Assembly (NCBI GenBank): GCA_026707745.1
Contig: JAPOWG010000051.1
Location: 1-48,250, forward strand
DNA length: 48,250 bases
Direction: 5' to 3'
From: Chloroflexota bacterium
GTDB lineage: Bacteria > Chloroflexota > Anaerolineae > Aggregatilineales > Phototrophicaceae
The notes beneath the pieces are model-generated. The model ran no database searches, was not told where the DNA came from, and worked only from the letters and a program-made list of their open reading frames with translations. Both the position numbers and the translations under genes were made by a program. This document shows, in pieces, positions 25,081 through 33,946 of this stretch. Positions within the stretch are counted from its first letter, which is position 1, and each line of letters starts with the position of its first letter.

Positions 25081-26358
25081 CTAGCCACCCATTGCGGCAG
25101 CAAATTCAGCGGCGGCGGCTTCCTGCACCCGCCCCAGCATAGCTTCGTAATCTCCCGGATTGGCCATGAATTCCTGGAAGGAGTCCAAGCCGATTTGGGC
25201 AACGGCGGGCAGGGTCGCCAAGTCGTAATTGAAAGCAAATGCGGGGTCGGCAGCGATCTCGGCAGCAATGCGGGCTACTACATCATTGTAGTTGCTGGTA
25301 TCGACCGCAAGGCTTGGCGCCAGATTGCCGGCGCCCAAGGCGAACTTCAACTGGATTTCCGGATCGGTCAGATGTACCAGGAATGCTTTGGCGGCATCGG
25401 GATTAGCGGCGCCAGCCGAGACCACAAAAGTGTCGATGGGACCGAGTGATGCGCGCGGTATATCCTCGTCAATGGTGGGGAAGGAGAAGTAATCAAAGTC
25501 TTCACCAGCCACCATATCGTTGCCGGCGTAGAGACCGCCGATCCAGGTGCCCATGAGGGTCATGGCGGCTTCACCGTTGGCGACTTGATTGGCGGCTTCG
25601 TCCCAGTCGTAGGCGTTGGCGTCCGGGACAAAATAGCCGGCGTCTACCAATTCTTTCCACAAGCTGTAAGCGCGGAGGACTTCGGCGTCGGTGTAAGAGG
25701 CGTTGCCGCTCATCAGTTCATTGCGATAGTCGTTGCCGGCGCTGCGCAGCAAGATCATATCGAACCAGAACTGACCGGGCCAGCGATTGATCGAACCCAA
25801 GGCAAAAGCGGGGATGTCCGCCATCTTGAACTTCTCGGCGACATCGACCATCTCGTCCCAGGTGGTCGGGACCATGGCGCCGACCTCTTCAAAGAGCGCC
25901 GTGTTGTAAAACATGCCAACCCAATGCAAGGTCAGAGGAACCGCGTAAATGTCGCCGTTGTAGGTCAATGCGTTGTCGATGATCGCACCCGGGAATTGCG
26001 AACCGAGGTCGTTGCCTTCCCAGATGTCGTTTATGGGCTGCAAGCGCTCGCCATCGACGATGGATTGGATGAGGGCGCCTGCCCAGTAGCTGAAGGTATC
26101 GGGCGGGTTGTTGCCAGCCAGTTGCACCAGAATCGACGTCTTGAATTGTTCGTGATCAACCGGGCTGGCCGCGTGCATCAGGCCAGGATTGGCGGCGATA
26201 AACCCATCAACGATTTCATCGATATATTCGCCGCCGAAGCCGCCGAAGTAATGCGAAACAGTGAAATCACCCATCAGGTCGTCGGCCATGGCCGGCGCAA
26301 CCAGAAAGGCTGAGACCAAAATAAAGAGTAAAGCGGTAAGCAAGCGTTTGTTCAACAT
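25081..26358 (-). CDS. Sugar ABC transporter substrate-binding protein
   Basis: A 425-residue extracellular solute-binding protein of family 1 (CUT1 sugar uptake). The signal peptide is MLNKRLLTALLFILVSAFLV followed by APAMA, with cleavage expected before DDL. No lipobox cysteine is seen, so it would be released or held by other means. Family hallmarks include YNTALFEEVGAMVPTTWDEM (about 130-150), AMTLMGTWIGG, and VSAGAANPDAAKAFLVHL. It is the first gene of the transporter operon; two permeases follow. ATG 26358 has GGAG about 9 nt upstream. Ligand unknown; a sugar or sugar derivative is likely. Confidence 0.95.
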   Translation of the reverse strand: MLNKRLLTALLFILVSAFLVAPAMADDLMGDFTVSHYFGGFGGEYIDEIVDGFIAANPGLMHAASPVDHEQFKTSILVQLAGNNPPDTFSYWAGALIQSIVDGERLQPINDIWEGNDLGSQFPGAIIDNALTYNGDIYAVPLTLHWVGMFYNTALFEEVGAMVPTTWDEMVDVAEKFKMADIPAFALGSINRWPGQFWFDMILLRSAGNDYRNELMSGNASYTDAEVLRAYSLWKELVDAGYFVPDANAYDWDEAANQVANGEAAMTLMGTWIGGLYAGNDMVAGEDFDYFSFPTIDEDIPRASLGPIDTFVVSAGAANPDAAKAFLVHLTDPEIQLKFALGAGNLAPSLAVDTSNYNDVVARIAAEIAADPAFAFNYDLATLPAVAQIGLDSFQEFMANPGDYEAMLGRVQEAAAAEFAAAMGG

Positions 26359-26371
26359 GTCCTGTTCTCCG

Positions 26372-26419
26372 TCATGATTTGTGATTTGCAGAAAAGCATG
26401 TGCGGACCGATTTTGCCAT
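26372..26419 (-). CDS. Possible 15-residue leader peptide upstream of the binding protein
   Basis: A minus-strand ATG at 26419 is preceded by a near-perfect AGGAGGTGAGG. It opens a frame of 15 codons (MAKSVRTCFSANHKS) ending in TGA at 26372, 13 nt before the binding-protein ATG. The best ribosome binding site in this leader thus belongs to the small frame, not to the binding protein. It could be a leader peptide or a chance match; no homologue is recognised. Confidence 0.35.
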   Translation of the reverse strand: MAKSVRTCFSANHKS

Positions 26420-26433
26420 CCTCACCTCCTCAA

Positions 26434-26463
26434 ATACTACGCGAACGCAACTATCGCTTGCAA
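26434..26463 (-). promoter_or_regulatory. Promoter candidate of the sugar transporter operon
   Basis: On the minus strand, TTGCAA (26458-26463) and TAGTAT (26434-26439) are separated by 18 bp, four-of-six matches each. It lies close to the divergent regulator promoter, and GCAAC half-sites resembling the regulator operator occur at its edge (near 26447). Confidence 0.35.
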
Positions 26464-26489
26464 GTAAGCCGAGTCAAACGAGCCGTATG

Positions 26490-26518
26490 TTGCTAAAAAT
26501 ACAACAGTGTTTTATAAT
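26490..26518 (+). promoter_or_regulatory. Promoter of the IclR regulator gene
   Basis: TTGCTA (26490-26495), 17-bp spacer, TATAAT (26513-26518). The -10 is perfect and the spacing ideal. Transcription would begin near 26525, upstream of the palindromic operator at 26551-26588. Confidence 0.65.
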
Positions 26519-26550
26519 TGTCAACTAATGAGAGACAATTTTTGACCTGC

Positions 26551-26588
26551 GCAACGCATGTTGCATATTATGCAACTAGGGTTGCAAC
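26551..26588 (+). promoter_or_regulatory. Operator cluster of the IclR regulator
   Basis: A perfect palindrome GTTGCATA-T-TATGCAAC occupies 26560-26576. It is flanked by GCAAC (26551-26555) on the left and GTTGCAAC (26581-26588) on the right, giving repeated GTTGC/GCAAC half-sites. It lies between the promoter and start codon of the IclR gene, a fitting autoregulation site, and could also influence the divergent transporter operon. Confidence 0.65.
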
Positions 26589-26604
26589 TATTGAGATAGC
26601 GTAC

Positions 26605-27354
26605 ATGGCAGAGATTCAATCGTTGGCGAAAGGCTTGAAAATCCTGAACTTGCTGGAGCATTCGCGCAACGGCATGGGCACGACCGAGGTCGCCACGCAA
26701 CTCGAGATCGATAAGAGCAGCGCGTCGCGCCTTTTGCATACACTGGCGAAATACGGCTTCGTCGAACAAGACCAACTCACCGCGCGCTATTTGCTTGGAC
26801 CTCAGTTGGTCACGCTGGGGCAGCATTTGTTAAACCGTATTACCTTGCGAGACCATGCGCGTCCCTACCTGCACGAATTGGTGGATAAAACCGGCGAATG
26901 CGCGCATCTGGCGATTCTGGCGCAGCGGCAGGCGCTCTATATCGACCAGGTGGAGTCAACGGCCGCCTTGCGCGTGGAATCGGAGATTGGCACGCTTTCT
27001 CCCTTGTATTGCACGGCGCTGGGGAAAATCTTGTTAGCATTCGGCGATAGCCGCATCCCGGATGAGTTGACGCCCTTCACACACCGCACGGTCACCGATC
27101 GCTCGACCCTGGAGGCGCAGTTAGCGCAAACTAGCAAACGCGGATACGCCATCGATGACGAAGAATACAACTATGGCGTGCGCTGTGTGGCGGCGCCGGT
27201 CTATGACCACAAAAGCGCGCTCGTCGGCGCCATCGGTATCAGCGGACCGGCCGGGCGCGTGACGCTGGAAAGAATTGATGAATTTGGGTCAGTCGTAGTG
27301 AGCATCGCCGCGGCTTTGTCGGCTCGTTTGGGCTACGATTTCAATCTCAAATGA
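26605..27354 (+). CDS. IclR family transcriptional regulator
   Basis: A 249-residue regulator. The N-terminal winged helix-turn-helix covers about residues 1-65 (QSLAKGLKILNLLEH, then GTTEVATQLEIDKSSASRLL). The C-terminal effector-binding domain (about 80-245) has the family block LSPLYCTALGKILLAF and the RGYAIDDEEYNYGVRCVAAP segment that shapes the ligand pocket. I chose ATG 26605, which gives the normal family length; the frame is open to 26518. It is divergent from the sugar transporter operon and upstream of an aldehyde dehydrogenase. Matching palindromes lie ahead of both itself and the dehydrogenase, so it probably controls the local catabolic genes. Confidence 0.95.
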   Translation: MAEIQSLAKGLKILNLLEHSRNGMGTTEVATQLEIDKSSASRLLHTLAKYGFVEQDQLTARYLLGPQLVTLGQHLLNRITLRDHARPYLHELVDKTGECAHLAILAQRQALYIDQVESTAALRVESEIGTLSPLYCTALGKILLAFGDSRIPDELTPFTHRTVTDRSTLEAQLAQTSKRGYAIDDEEYNYGVRCVAAPVYDHKSALVGAIGISGPAGRVTLERIDEFGSVVVSIAAALSARLGYDFNLK

Positions 27355-27402
27355 GCAAATTATGAGAACTTCAAGATTGGTATTGGCAATCCTTTCAACA
27401 AT

Positions 27403-27425
27403 GTTGCATAATGAGCAACTTGACG
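27403..27425 (+). promoter_or_regulatory. Second IclR-like operator next to a -35 element
   Basis: GTTGCATAATGAGCAAC (27403-27419) matches the regulator palindrome at 26560-26576 in its outer arms and left half. It is followed directly by TTGACG (27420-27425), a five-of-six -35. No good -10 follows at 16-18 bp. It would place aldehyde dehydrogenase expression under the same regulator. Confidence 0.5.
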
Positions 27426-27570
27426 TAATACTTGTTTAGGTTTGATGCGTGTACGACCAAACCATGAATGTCCCTGATGATCGATGAGAGCCGCCTCTCC
27501 TTTTAAGACGGACGAAGTGGCTTGCAGGTCGCTGGCAAGGGACGCTGGTATGAGCGGGGGGAATGGCGGC

Positions 27571-27616
27571 AGGCGAACGGTTCCAGTGTCGCAAGACATG
27601 CAAGGACCGTTCGCCT
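27571..27616 (+). promoter_or_regulatory. Long hairpin with GCAA tetraloop upstream of the dehydrogenase
   Basis: AGGCGAACGGT (27571-27581) pairs with ACCGTTCGCCT (27606-27616). Inside, GTGTC-GCAA-GACAT forms a 5-bp stem (one G-T) capped by a GNRA tetraloop. CTTTTTG follows about 10 nt downstream. It may be the terminator of the regulator gene or a leader structure for the dehydrogenase. The rest of 27355-27744 holds the operator, a repeat and no gene. Confidence 0.5.
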
Positions 27617-27634
27617 ATTGCCACGCTTTTTGAC

Positions 27635-27720
27635 AACCTGCGTCGCTCATGCGACGAGAAGTCGACCTATTTTGTGTGAGCGCGCCAGACTTTTTCGCTG
27701 GTTACGCGCCGAGCGGCTGT
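27635..27720 (+). repeat. Two-hairpin dispersed repeat, copy C
   Basis: Hairpin 1 is CGTCGC-TCAT-GCGACG (27641-27656). The core TGTGTGAGCGCG follows. Hairpin 2 pairs CGCG-CCAG (27681-27688) with CTGG-TTA-CGCG (27698-27708). It ends GAGCGGCTGT 24 nt before the dehydrogenase start codon, in the same orientation as that gene. Confidence 0.8.
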
Positions 27721-27744
27721 ACGTTGTTGGGAAGGAGCGGCACC

Positions 27745-29178
27745 ATGCGGTTCAAAATGCTGATCGACGGTGAATGGACGGATGCTTCTGACGGCGTGAC
27801 CTGGGCGGTGATCAATCCTGCTACGGAGAAGAAAGTGGCGGACGTGCCTTATGGCCGCGCGGACGAGGCCTCGCGCGCCATTTCCGCTGCGGAATCAGCG
27901 CTGCCTCGCTGGAAAGGCATGACCGCCTATGAGCGCGGTCAGATCTTGCGCGATATCGCCGATGCTATCCGCGCTCAAGCGGATCAACTAGCGCCTATCA
28001 TGACGGCGGAATGCGGCAAACCCCTGGGCGAGGCGAGGGGCGAGTGGGGCGCCTGCGCCGATCTTTTTGACTGGTTCGCCGAGGAGGGCAAACGCGCCTA
28101 CGGGCGCGCGATCCCCGCACGCAAGCCGGGCAAAAGGCTGCTGTCACTGCCGCAACCGCTGGGTGTGGTAGCGACCATCACCGCCTGGAACTTCCCGGCA
28201 TATTTGTTGGCGCGCAAATGGGCCGGAGCATTGGCGGCCGGCTGCACCATCGTTGGACGACCCAGCGAGTTGACGCCGATGAGCGCAATGGCGCTGGTTA
28301 ATGTGATGGTCGAGGCAGGCCTGCCGAAGGGCGTCGTCAACCTGATCAACGGCGACCCACAGGTCATGGGCGACGCGATCATGTCCGATCCGCGCATACG
28401 CAAGGTCAGCTTCACCGGTTCGCAGCGGGTAGGACAGATCCTGATGCGTCAGGCTGCCCAGGGCATCAAGAAACTGGGCATGGAATTAGGCGGTAGCGCG
28501 CCGGTGCTTGTCTTCGCCGATTGCGATATAGCCTGGGCGGCGCAGCAAGGCGTCATGGCGAAGTTCCGCAACAACGGACAAGTTTGCATCTCGCCGACGC
28601 GTTTCTATGTCGAACAGCCGGCGCTGGAAGAATTTCTGGATTGCGTCCGCGTCGAGACCGAGAAACTGGTGGTCGGCGATGGGATGGATGCCGGCGTGAC
28701 CAACGGACCGATGGTCAGCCGCGCCGGGCTCGATAAAGTCGAAAGCTTCGTTAACGACGCGCTGGAAAAGAAGGCTGCTCTTGTCATAGGTGGCGGACGC
28801 CCGCCAATTGAACAGGGTTATTTCTACCAACCGACGGTTTTGACCGATGTCACAGCGACCATGCAGCTCGGTTGCGATGAGGTCTTTGGACCGGCGATGG
28901 CGGTCAATACTTTTTCTACGGTAGACGAAGCGCTGCAAATGGCGAATGGCACGCCTTACGGCTTGGCGGGTTATGTGATGACCAAGGATCTGTCGACGGC
29001 GACGCGAGTTTATGAGGGCTTGGGATTTGGCATCGTCGGCGTCAATGACATGGTGCCGGCCACCGCCGAGGCGCCCTTCGGCGGCACGAAGTCCAGCGGA
29101 TTCGGCCGCGAGGCCGGGCAAGAGGGTCTCTACGAGTACATGGATCAGAAGTTCGTTTCCATCGGTCTGAATAACTGA
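27745..29178 (+). CDS. NAD(P)-dependent aldehyde dehydrogenase (succinate-semialdehyde type)
   Basis: A 477-residue aldehyde dehydrogenase oxidising an aldehyde to its acid with NAD(P). Catalytic residues are visible: Asn149 in ITAWNFP, Glu247 in GMELGGSAP, and Cys281 in NNGQVCISPTRF. The overall pattern, such as LINGDPQVMG and the end KSSGFGREAGQEGL, resembles succinate-semialdehyde/glycolaldehyde dehydrogenases. AAGGAG (27732-27737) sets ATG 27745; an in-frame extension to 27649 runs through a repeat and is not part of the protein. With the adjacent IclR gene and sugar transporter, a role in breakdown of an imported sugar-like compound is likely, substrate unproven. Confidence 0.93.
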   Translation: MRFKMLIDGEWTDASDGVTWAVINPATEKKVADVPYGRADEASRAISAAESALPRWKGMTAYERGQILRDIADAIRAQADQLAPIMTAECGKPLGEARGEWGACADLFDWFAEEGKRAYGRAIPARKPGKRLLSLPQPLGVVATITAWNFPAYLLARKWAGALAAGCTIVGRPSELTPMSAMALVNVMVEAGLPKGVVNLINGDPQVMGDAIMSDPRIRKVSFTGSQRVGQILMRQAAQGIKKLGMELGGSAPVLVFADCDIAWAAQQGVMAKFRNNGQVCISPTRFYVEQPALEEFLDCVRVETEKLVVGDGMDAGVTNGPMVSRAGLDKVESFVNDALEKKAALVIGGGRPPIEQGYFYQPTVLTDVTATMQLGCDEVFGPAMAVNTFSTVDEALQMANGTPYGLAGYVMTKDLSTATRVYEGLGFGIVGVNDMVPATAEAPFGGTKSSGFGREAGQEGLYEYMDQKFVSIGLNN

Positions 29179-29200
29179 GCCGACCCCGTTTCCTCAAACG

Positions 29201-32200
29201 CTACTCTCCCATATACTCAAGCGCGCCGACATCGCAACCGTCGCCTTGCGGGCGCGGGTTGCCGAGTTGGTCGGTGGGCGGGCAATAACGCGGATCGGCG
29301 GCGTCAATGGCCGGACTTTCGTCACGGAAAGAATAATAGGGTGGCGTCAAGAGATGCCGATCCACCCGAAGCCAATCCCAGTGTATTCCATCGCAAGACT
29401 TATAATCGGCAATACTGCCTGTACTGTCTTTCAAGATGTCGAGCGGTTCAAAGTGGCAACTAGAGTCATTGCTCTCCAAGAAGGTGTTGAAGAGCTTGAT
29501 TTCGGTCCTGTCTGGTTTGCCCGACGCATAGAGACCAGAACCACTATCAGCGCTATTGGCGACAAACGAAACATGGGTGAGCGTGACATCGCTGTCCCGG
29601 CTGTAGATGCCGCCGCCGCGACTATCGGTCTCCCAGCTACCTTGCCAGTCGTCGTTGCCAGCCACCGTGCTATTGAGCATGTCTAATGTTGAAAAACCAT
29701 CGATCATGATGCCCCCGCCCAGCGCATCGGTCGAATTGTTCACAATGGCGCTTCCCCGAATGGAAAGCGAAGATTCGGCTTCAGCCGCGATGGCGCCACC
29801 ACTGTAGCCGGAACGGTTGTTTGTGAAAGCGCTGTCATCGATGTTCAGCGTCGAGGCGCGGCTGTAGATGGCGCCGCCGGCCTTCGGCGTGTGATTGTCG
29901 TCGAACTGGCTGTTTTCCATATCCAAGGATGAAGATTCGTCCAGGTAGATCGCGCCGCCATTGGCATCCCAGTCGACAGCGCCGTTGAGACAGAATCTGG
30001 ACTCGCTGATAGAAAGCACAGATGCTTTTTCGGCATATATGGCGCCGCCGCCGTAAGAGGCCTGGTGACCACAGAGGCGACTCACGGTTATGCTAAGCTC
30101 ACCTCCGCCGCGGACGAGGATAGCGCCGCCCCGCAAAGCATTTCCGTTGATCAATGTCAGGTCATGGATGGTCAGCGCGCCGCCTTCCACCTGGAAAATG
30201 CGCTGTCGATTGCCGCCACTGATGCTGTGGCCATCGCCTATGATAGTGATATCCGATGTGATGGGTGGCAGCGGGTTGGAGAGTGTAATTTCCCGGTCAA
30301 GGATGATGGTGTCCGCGTCCTCACCTGCCGGGCAGCCGCTAACGGCTTGGTCGGTATTGGCGGCGCGGATTTGGTCGGCGAGCGAACAGGCATCATTGGA
30401 ACTGTGTGACGGTAGCGCGACATTTTCTTGATATTCGACCGCGCCAAGATCACAAACGCCGTCTTGCATGCGCAGATTGCCGAGTTGATCGAGAGGCGGG
30501 CAATCATGGGGATCTGCCGCATTGATGGCGGGGCTGTTTTCTAAAAGTGGATGATAGAGGTTTTCGCCGCTCAGATCATCAAGCTTGGGATCGCTTTTGA
30601 TCACATCCAGGCACTCGCTGTCCTCGATGATATTGGTCGATGTGGCCCATAATATGTAGCAATCCCTGATGCTGATACTGCCTGTCACGATACTGTTGCG
30701 GATGTAGACGTTGGCGCCCGAACTTAGCGCGGCGCCCCGCCTTGCGTTGTTCTGCGTCAAAGTGACGTGCTGTAGCAAGTGATGGCTTTTTGGTCCGCCA
30801 AGCGACAGACCTGCGCCTACTTCAGCCGAGTTGTCGCTAATTGTCGTGTTGATAATATCCACGTCGGCAAACAAGCTTGCGATCGCGCCTCCTTCAAAAC
30901 CGGCACGATTTTCGACGATGGAACTGCGTTCAATGGTCACTTCAGTATCAGATCCGTAAATCTCAATCGCACCTCCGCTTTCTTCCGCGCGGTTGCCCCG
31001 AAAGATGCTGTCGCCGATGACCAAGATTGAGCCGCTCCACACCGATATCGCGCCTCCTGCCACGGCGGCGTTGCCGGAAAACTCACTGTTGGAAACCTTC
31101 AGTTCGCCACCGTTTTGCACATGAATCGCGCCGCCGATCCAGGCATCGCCGTCCCGAAACATGAGATTGTTTACCGCGAGTTTGCCGCCGCGGTTGACAT
31201 AAAAGATTTGGAAGGCGTTAGCGCCGCTGATGCTGTGGCCTTGCCCTTCAATTGTGATGGCAGAGGTAACATGTGGTAGCGCTTCGCTGAGCACAATGTC
31301 TTTTTTCAGTACGATGGTATCGGCGCCCTCCCCGGCCGGGCAAGCGCCATAGGCTGCATCGCGATTGGCTGCGACGATCTGGTCAAAGAGCGTGCAGACC
31401 GTGGGCGCGGGCGTCGGCTGAAGTTCAAGGGCGGATTCAATGGCGCCGATATCGCAGCCGCCGGCTTGTGGGCGGGGTCTGCCTAGCTGGTCGGTGGGGG
31501 AGCAGTGCGCAGTATCGGCGTTTCCAAGCGCCGGGCTGTTCGGATAGAGCGGGTGATGAGGACGCAAACCCGTTAGCGACCTTAAATGTGGATCGCCAAT
31601 GACATCAGCATCACATGAGCCGTCTTGAATCAGATTACCGACATTGACTACGAGCAATTCACCTTCGTCCAAGCTGCAGTCGTCTCCAGTATTGCCAGCG
31701 AGGATGCTGTTGAGCAATTTGAGCCTGGACGAATCTTCATAGCTAGACATGTGTATCCCACCGCCCCAATTGGCGTAATTGTCTGTGAGCGTGACATGCG
31801 TGAGTGTGACAGCGCTATTTGAAGATTTAATGCCGCCGCCAACACTGCTGAATTCAATACTGAGACCCTCAGCGCGGTTGCCGCTGATGGTGCTATTGCT
31901 GACAGAAAGTGTTGAATCCGAGACAGCAATAGCGCCGCCCGAGAATCCGACCTCGTTTCTGACAATGGCGCTACTTGTGATCGAGAGCGATGTCCCGTTG
32001 TATACCGCTATAGCGCCGCCTTCCCTACGAGAACTGTTCCCGCTGAATGCGCTATCCAGGATGGTCACATTCGACCCATCACTATAAATCGCGCCGCCTT
32101 CGTCATTTCCGAAATTGTCTACAAAGTCACTGCTATGGACTTCGAGCGTCGACATTCCTGCAAGGTAAATGCCGCCGCCGCGCCCGGCGTCATCACTTGT

Positions 32201-33946
32201 TTCGTTTTTGCAGATGGTTGTGTTGGTGATGGACAGGAAGGAGGCTCCATCAACATAAATGCCGCCACCATCTTCGTCGGCAATGTTGCGACAGATCGAG
32301 CTGTCGTTGATCTGTACGCTGCCTTGATTCCTGACATGGATAGCGCCGCCCATGATTGCGCTACCGGCATGCAGGCGTATGTCTTTGAGGGTCAATTCGC
32401 CGCCGTCGACAAGAAAGATGCGATGCTTGTGCTGCCCGCTGATGCCGTTGCCGTTTCCTTCAATTGTCACTTCGGAAGTGATCGCCGGTAATTCATTTTC
32501 CAAACGCAAGAATCTGTAGTCTTCCGGGCTGATAAAATCCGACAGAATGATCGTATCGTGGCCGTCCCCGGCCGGGCAGGCGCCGACGGGTTGATCGGTA
32601 TTGGCAGCGTGTATGGTATCGGCGAGCGTGCACAAGGCTGGCGCCGGCGTGGGCTCTGCCGCGATTCCGGTTTGGGATTCGAAGGCGCCGATATCACAGC
32701 CTCCGTCCGCTGTGTCAGGACGTCCGATTCCCGTTTGATCCTTATCAAGGCAATGGTCAGGATCGGCACTGTTGATGGCGGGGCTGCCGTCCGCGAGCGG
32801 ATGAAAGGCGGGGTCGCCGGTCAAAGGAAGCAAAAGAGGATCGCCAGCGTACGCTGGCAAACAGGTACCGTCTTCGATCAGATTGCTGATGTTCTGGTCG
32901 AGGATGGCGCGACAATCTACGGGTTGATTGCCCGCTATGATGCTGTTGATCAGTTTGATCGACCCTTCGCGCCGGTATATGCCGCCACCACTTTCTGCGG
33001 TATTGAATGCGAGTGTGACGTGCTGCAGGGTGACATGGGAATCGCCGCTGACATAAAGCCCGCCACCGCGTCTGTCGCTCTGATTGCCGCTGATAGTGCT
33101 ATTGGTGATTTCCACGAAACGGGCATCGTAAAGGGAAACTCCTCTGCCTTCGAAATTGCCAATGATGCTGCTGTTGTCGATAAAGGCGCTGCCGCCCGTG
33201 ATTGATATTCCACCGCCTTCGTTGTCGCTGACCGTGCTATTGTCCAAGTTCAAGTGACCCTCGCCCATCTCAATAGCGGCTCGGTTCAATGTGTCGCGGC
33301 GATTGCCGCTGATCGTGCTGTCTTTGATTCTCAGTGTCCTGCCCCCGTTGACGGCGGGTCCCAAATTGGAACTGATGGTACTGTGTTCAACTGTGGTTTC
33401 GCCGGAGGACGAGATGACGCCGTGCCAGCCACTGCGGTTGTCCAAGAGCATGCTGCGTCTGACCGTGAGATTGCCATGGCTCATGAGGACTGCGGCGCTT
33501 TGATCGGCATGATTGTCCTGGATCAGGCTGTCCTGGATGATCAGATGGCCACGGTTAATGATTGACGAATAATAACCGCCATAGCCGTCGCTCAGAACGA
33601 TATTGTTTAGCCAGAGCGTGGCGTCTTCTTTCACGGCAAAGTGCTGATATCGATCTGCAGCGCTGAGGGTGTGGCCATTGCCATTGATGGCGACCATGGA
33701 CGAGATATCGGGAAGCTTCTCTGCCAACGTGATATCTTGTGAGAGCAGAATCTGGTCGATGCCGTCGCCAGCCGGGCAGCCGCCAATGGAGCTATCCCAA
33801 TTGGCGGATCTGATCGCATCGCGCAAGCTACAGTTCTCGTCGACCTGGATGTCGAGCGCATTCACGACAGCCAGTGGCAAATGTAGAATCACTATCGCCA
33901 GAATCATCATATAACGCAGCGTTCCGATACGTTTGCAGCCAGACAT
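29201..33946 (-). CDS. Giant secreted parallel beta-helix protein with four choice-of-anchor-Q modules
   Basis: A 1581-residue exported protein; the signal region is MMILAIVILHLPLAVVNA at about 13-30. It is made of four tandem modules of roughly 320-400 residues. Each opens with CxLxDxIxxAN...CPAGxGxDxIxL and a strand ending in 'I.G.GHSISG'. Each continues with many pectin-lyase-like rungs (NSTISGN, GGGIYxxxS, DSxFxxN) and closes with PAINxADPxxCPPTDQLGxx followed by CDxGAxEY. Module positions are roughly 33830-32677, 32636-31435, 31402-30437 and 30396-29210. The closing block is the choice-of-anchor-Q type; no LPxTG or membrane anchor follows. Probably a cell-surface adhesin or polysaccharide-binding protein; enzyme activity cannot be claimed. 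ATG 33946 was picked over an upstream frame opening at 33973. Confidence 0.9.
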   Translation of the reverse strand: MSGCKRIGTLRYMMILAIVILHLPLAVVNALDIQVDENCSLRDAIRSANWDSSIGGCPAGDGIDQILLSQDITLAEKLPDISSMVAINGNGHTLSAADRYQHFAVKEDATLWLNNIVLSDGYGGYYSSIINRGHLIIQDSLIQDNHADQSAAVLMSHGNLTVRRSMLLDNRSGWHGVISSSGETTVEHSTISSNLGPAVNGGRTLRIKDSTISGNRRDTLNRAAIEMGEGHLNLDNSTVSDNEGGGISITGGSAFIDNSSIIGNFEGRGVSLYDARFVEITNSTISGNQSDRRGGGLYVSGDSHVTLQHVTLAFNTAESGGGIYRREGSIKLINSIIAGNQPVDCRAILDQNISNLIEDGTCLPAYAGDPLLLPLTGDPAFHPLADGSPAINSADPDHCLDKDQTGIGRPDTADGGCDIGAFESQTGIAAEPTPAPALCTLADTIHAANTDQPVGACPAGDGHDTIILSDFISPEDYRFLRLENELPAITSEVTIEGNGNGISGQHKHRIFLVDGGELTLKDIRLHAGSAIMGGAIHVRNQGSVQINDSSICRNIADEDGGGIYVDGASFLSITNTTICKNETSDDAGRGGGIYLAGMSTLEVHSSDFVDNFGNDEGGAIYSDGSNVTILDSAFSGNSSRREGGAIAVYNGTSLSITSSAIVRNEVGFSGGAIAVSDSTLSVSNSTISGNRAEGLSIEFSSVGGGIKSSNSAVTLTHVTLTDNYANWGGGIHMSSYEDSSRLKLLNSILAGNTGDDCSLDEGELLVVNVGNLIQDGSCDADVIGDPHLRSLTGLRPHHPLYPNSPALGNADTAHCSPTDQLGRPRPQAGGCDIGAIESALELQPTPAPTVCTLFDQIVAANRDAAYGACPAGEGADTIVLKKDIVLSEALPHVTSAITIEGQGHSISGANAFQIFYVNRGGKLAVNNLMFRDGDAWIGGAIHVQNGGELKVSNSEFSGNAAVAGGAISVWSGSILVIGDSIFRGNRAEESGGAIEIYGSDTEVTIERSSIVENRAGFEGGAIASLFADVDIINTTISDNSAEVGAGLSLGGPKSHHLLQHVTLTQNNARRGAALSSGANVYIRNSIVTGSISIRDCYILWATSTNIIEDSECLDVIKSDPKLDDLSGENLYHPLLENSPAINAADPHDCPPLDQLGNLRMQDGVCDLGAVEYQENVALPSHSSNDACSLADQIRAANTDQAVSGCPAGEDADTIILDREITLSNPLPPITSDITIIGDGHSISGGNRQRIFQVEGGALTIHDLTLINGNALRGGAILVRGGGELSITVSRLCGHQASYGGGAIYAEKASVLSISESRFCLNGAVDWDANGGAIYLDESSSLDMENSQFDDNHTPKAGGAIYSRASTLNIDDSAFTNNRSGYSGGAIAAEAESSLSIRGSAIVNNSTDALGGGIMIDGFSTLDMLNSTVAGNDDWQGSWETDSRGGGIYSRDSDVTLTHVSFVANSADSGSGLYASGKPDRTEIKLFNTFLESNDSSCHFEPLDILKDSTGSIADYKSCDGIHWDWLRVDRHLLTPPYYSFRDESPAIDAADPRYCPPTDQLGNPRPQGDGCDVGALEYMGE

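Noticed and set aside
27360..27599. 79-codon minus-strand frame downstream of the IclR gene
   Set aside because: It overlaps the operator candidate and the long hairpin, lacks a ribosome binding site, and matches no family I recognise.
27649..27744. N-terminal extension of the aldehyde dehydrogenase
   Set aside because: It lies inside dispersed repeat copy C; AAGGAG points to ATG 27745, and the enzyme is full length from there.
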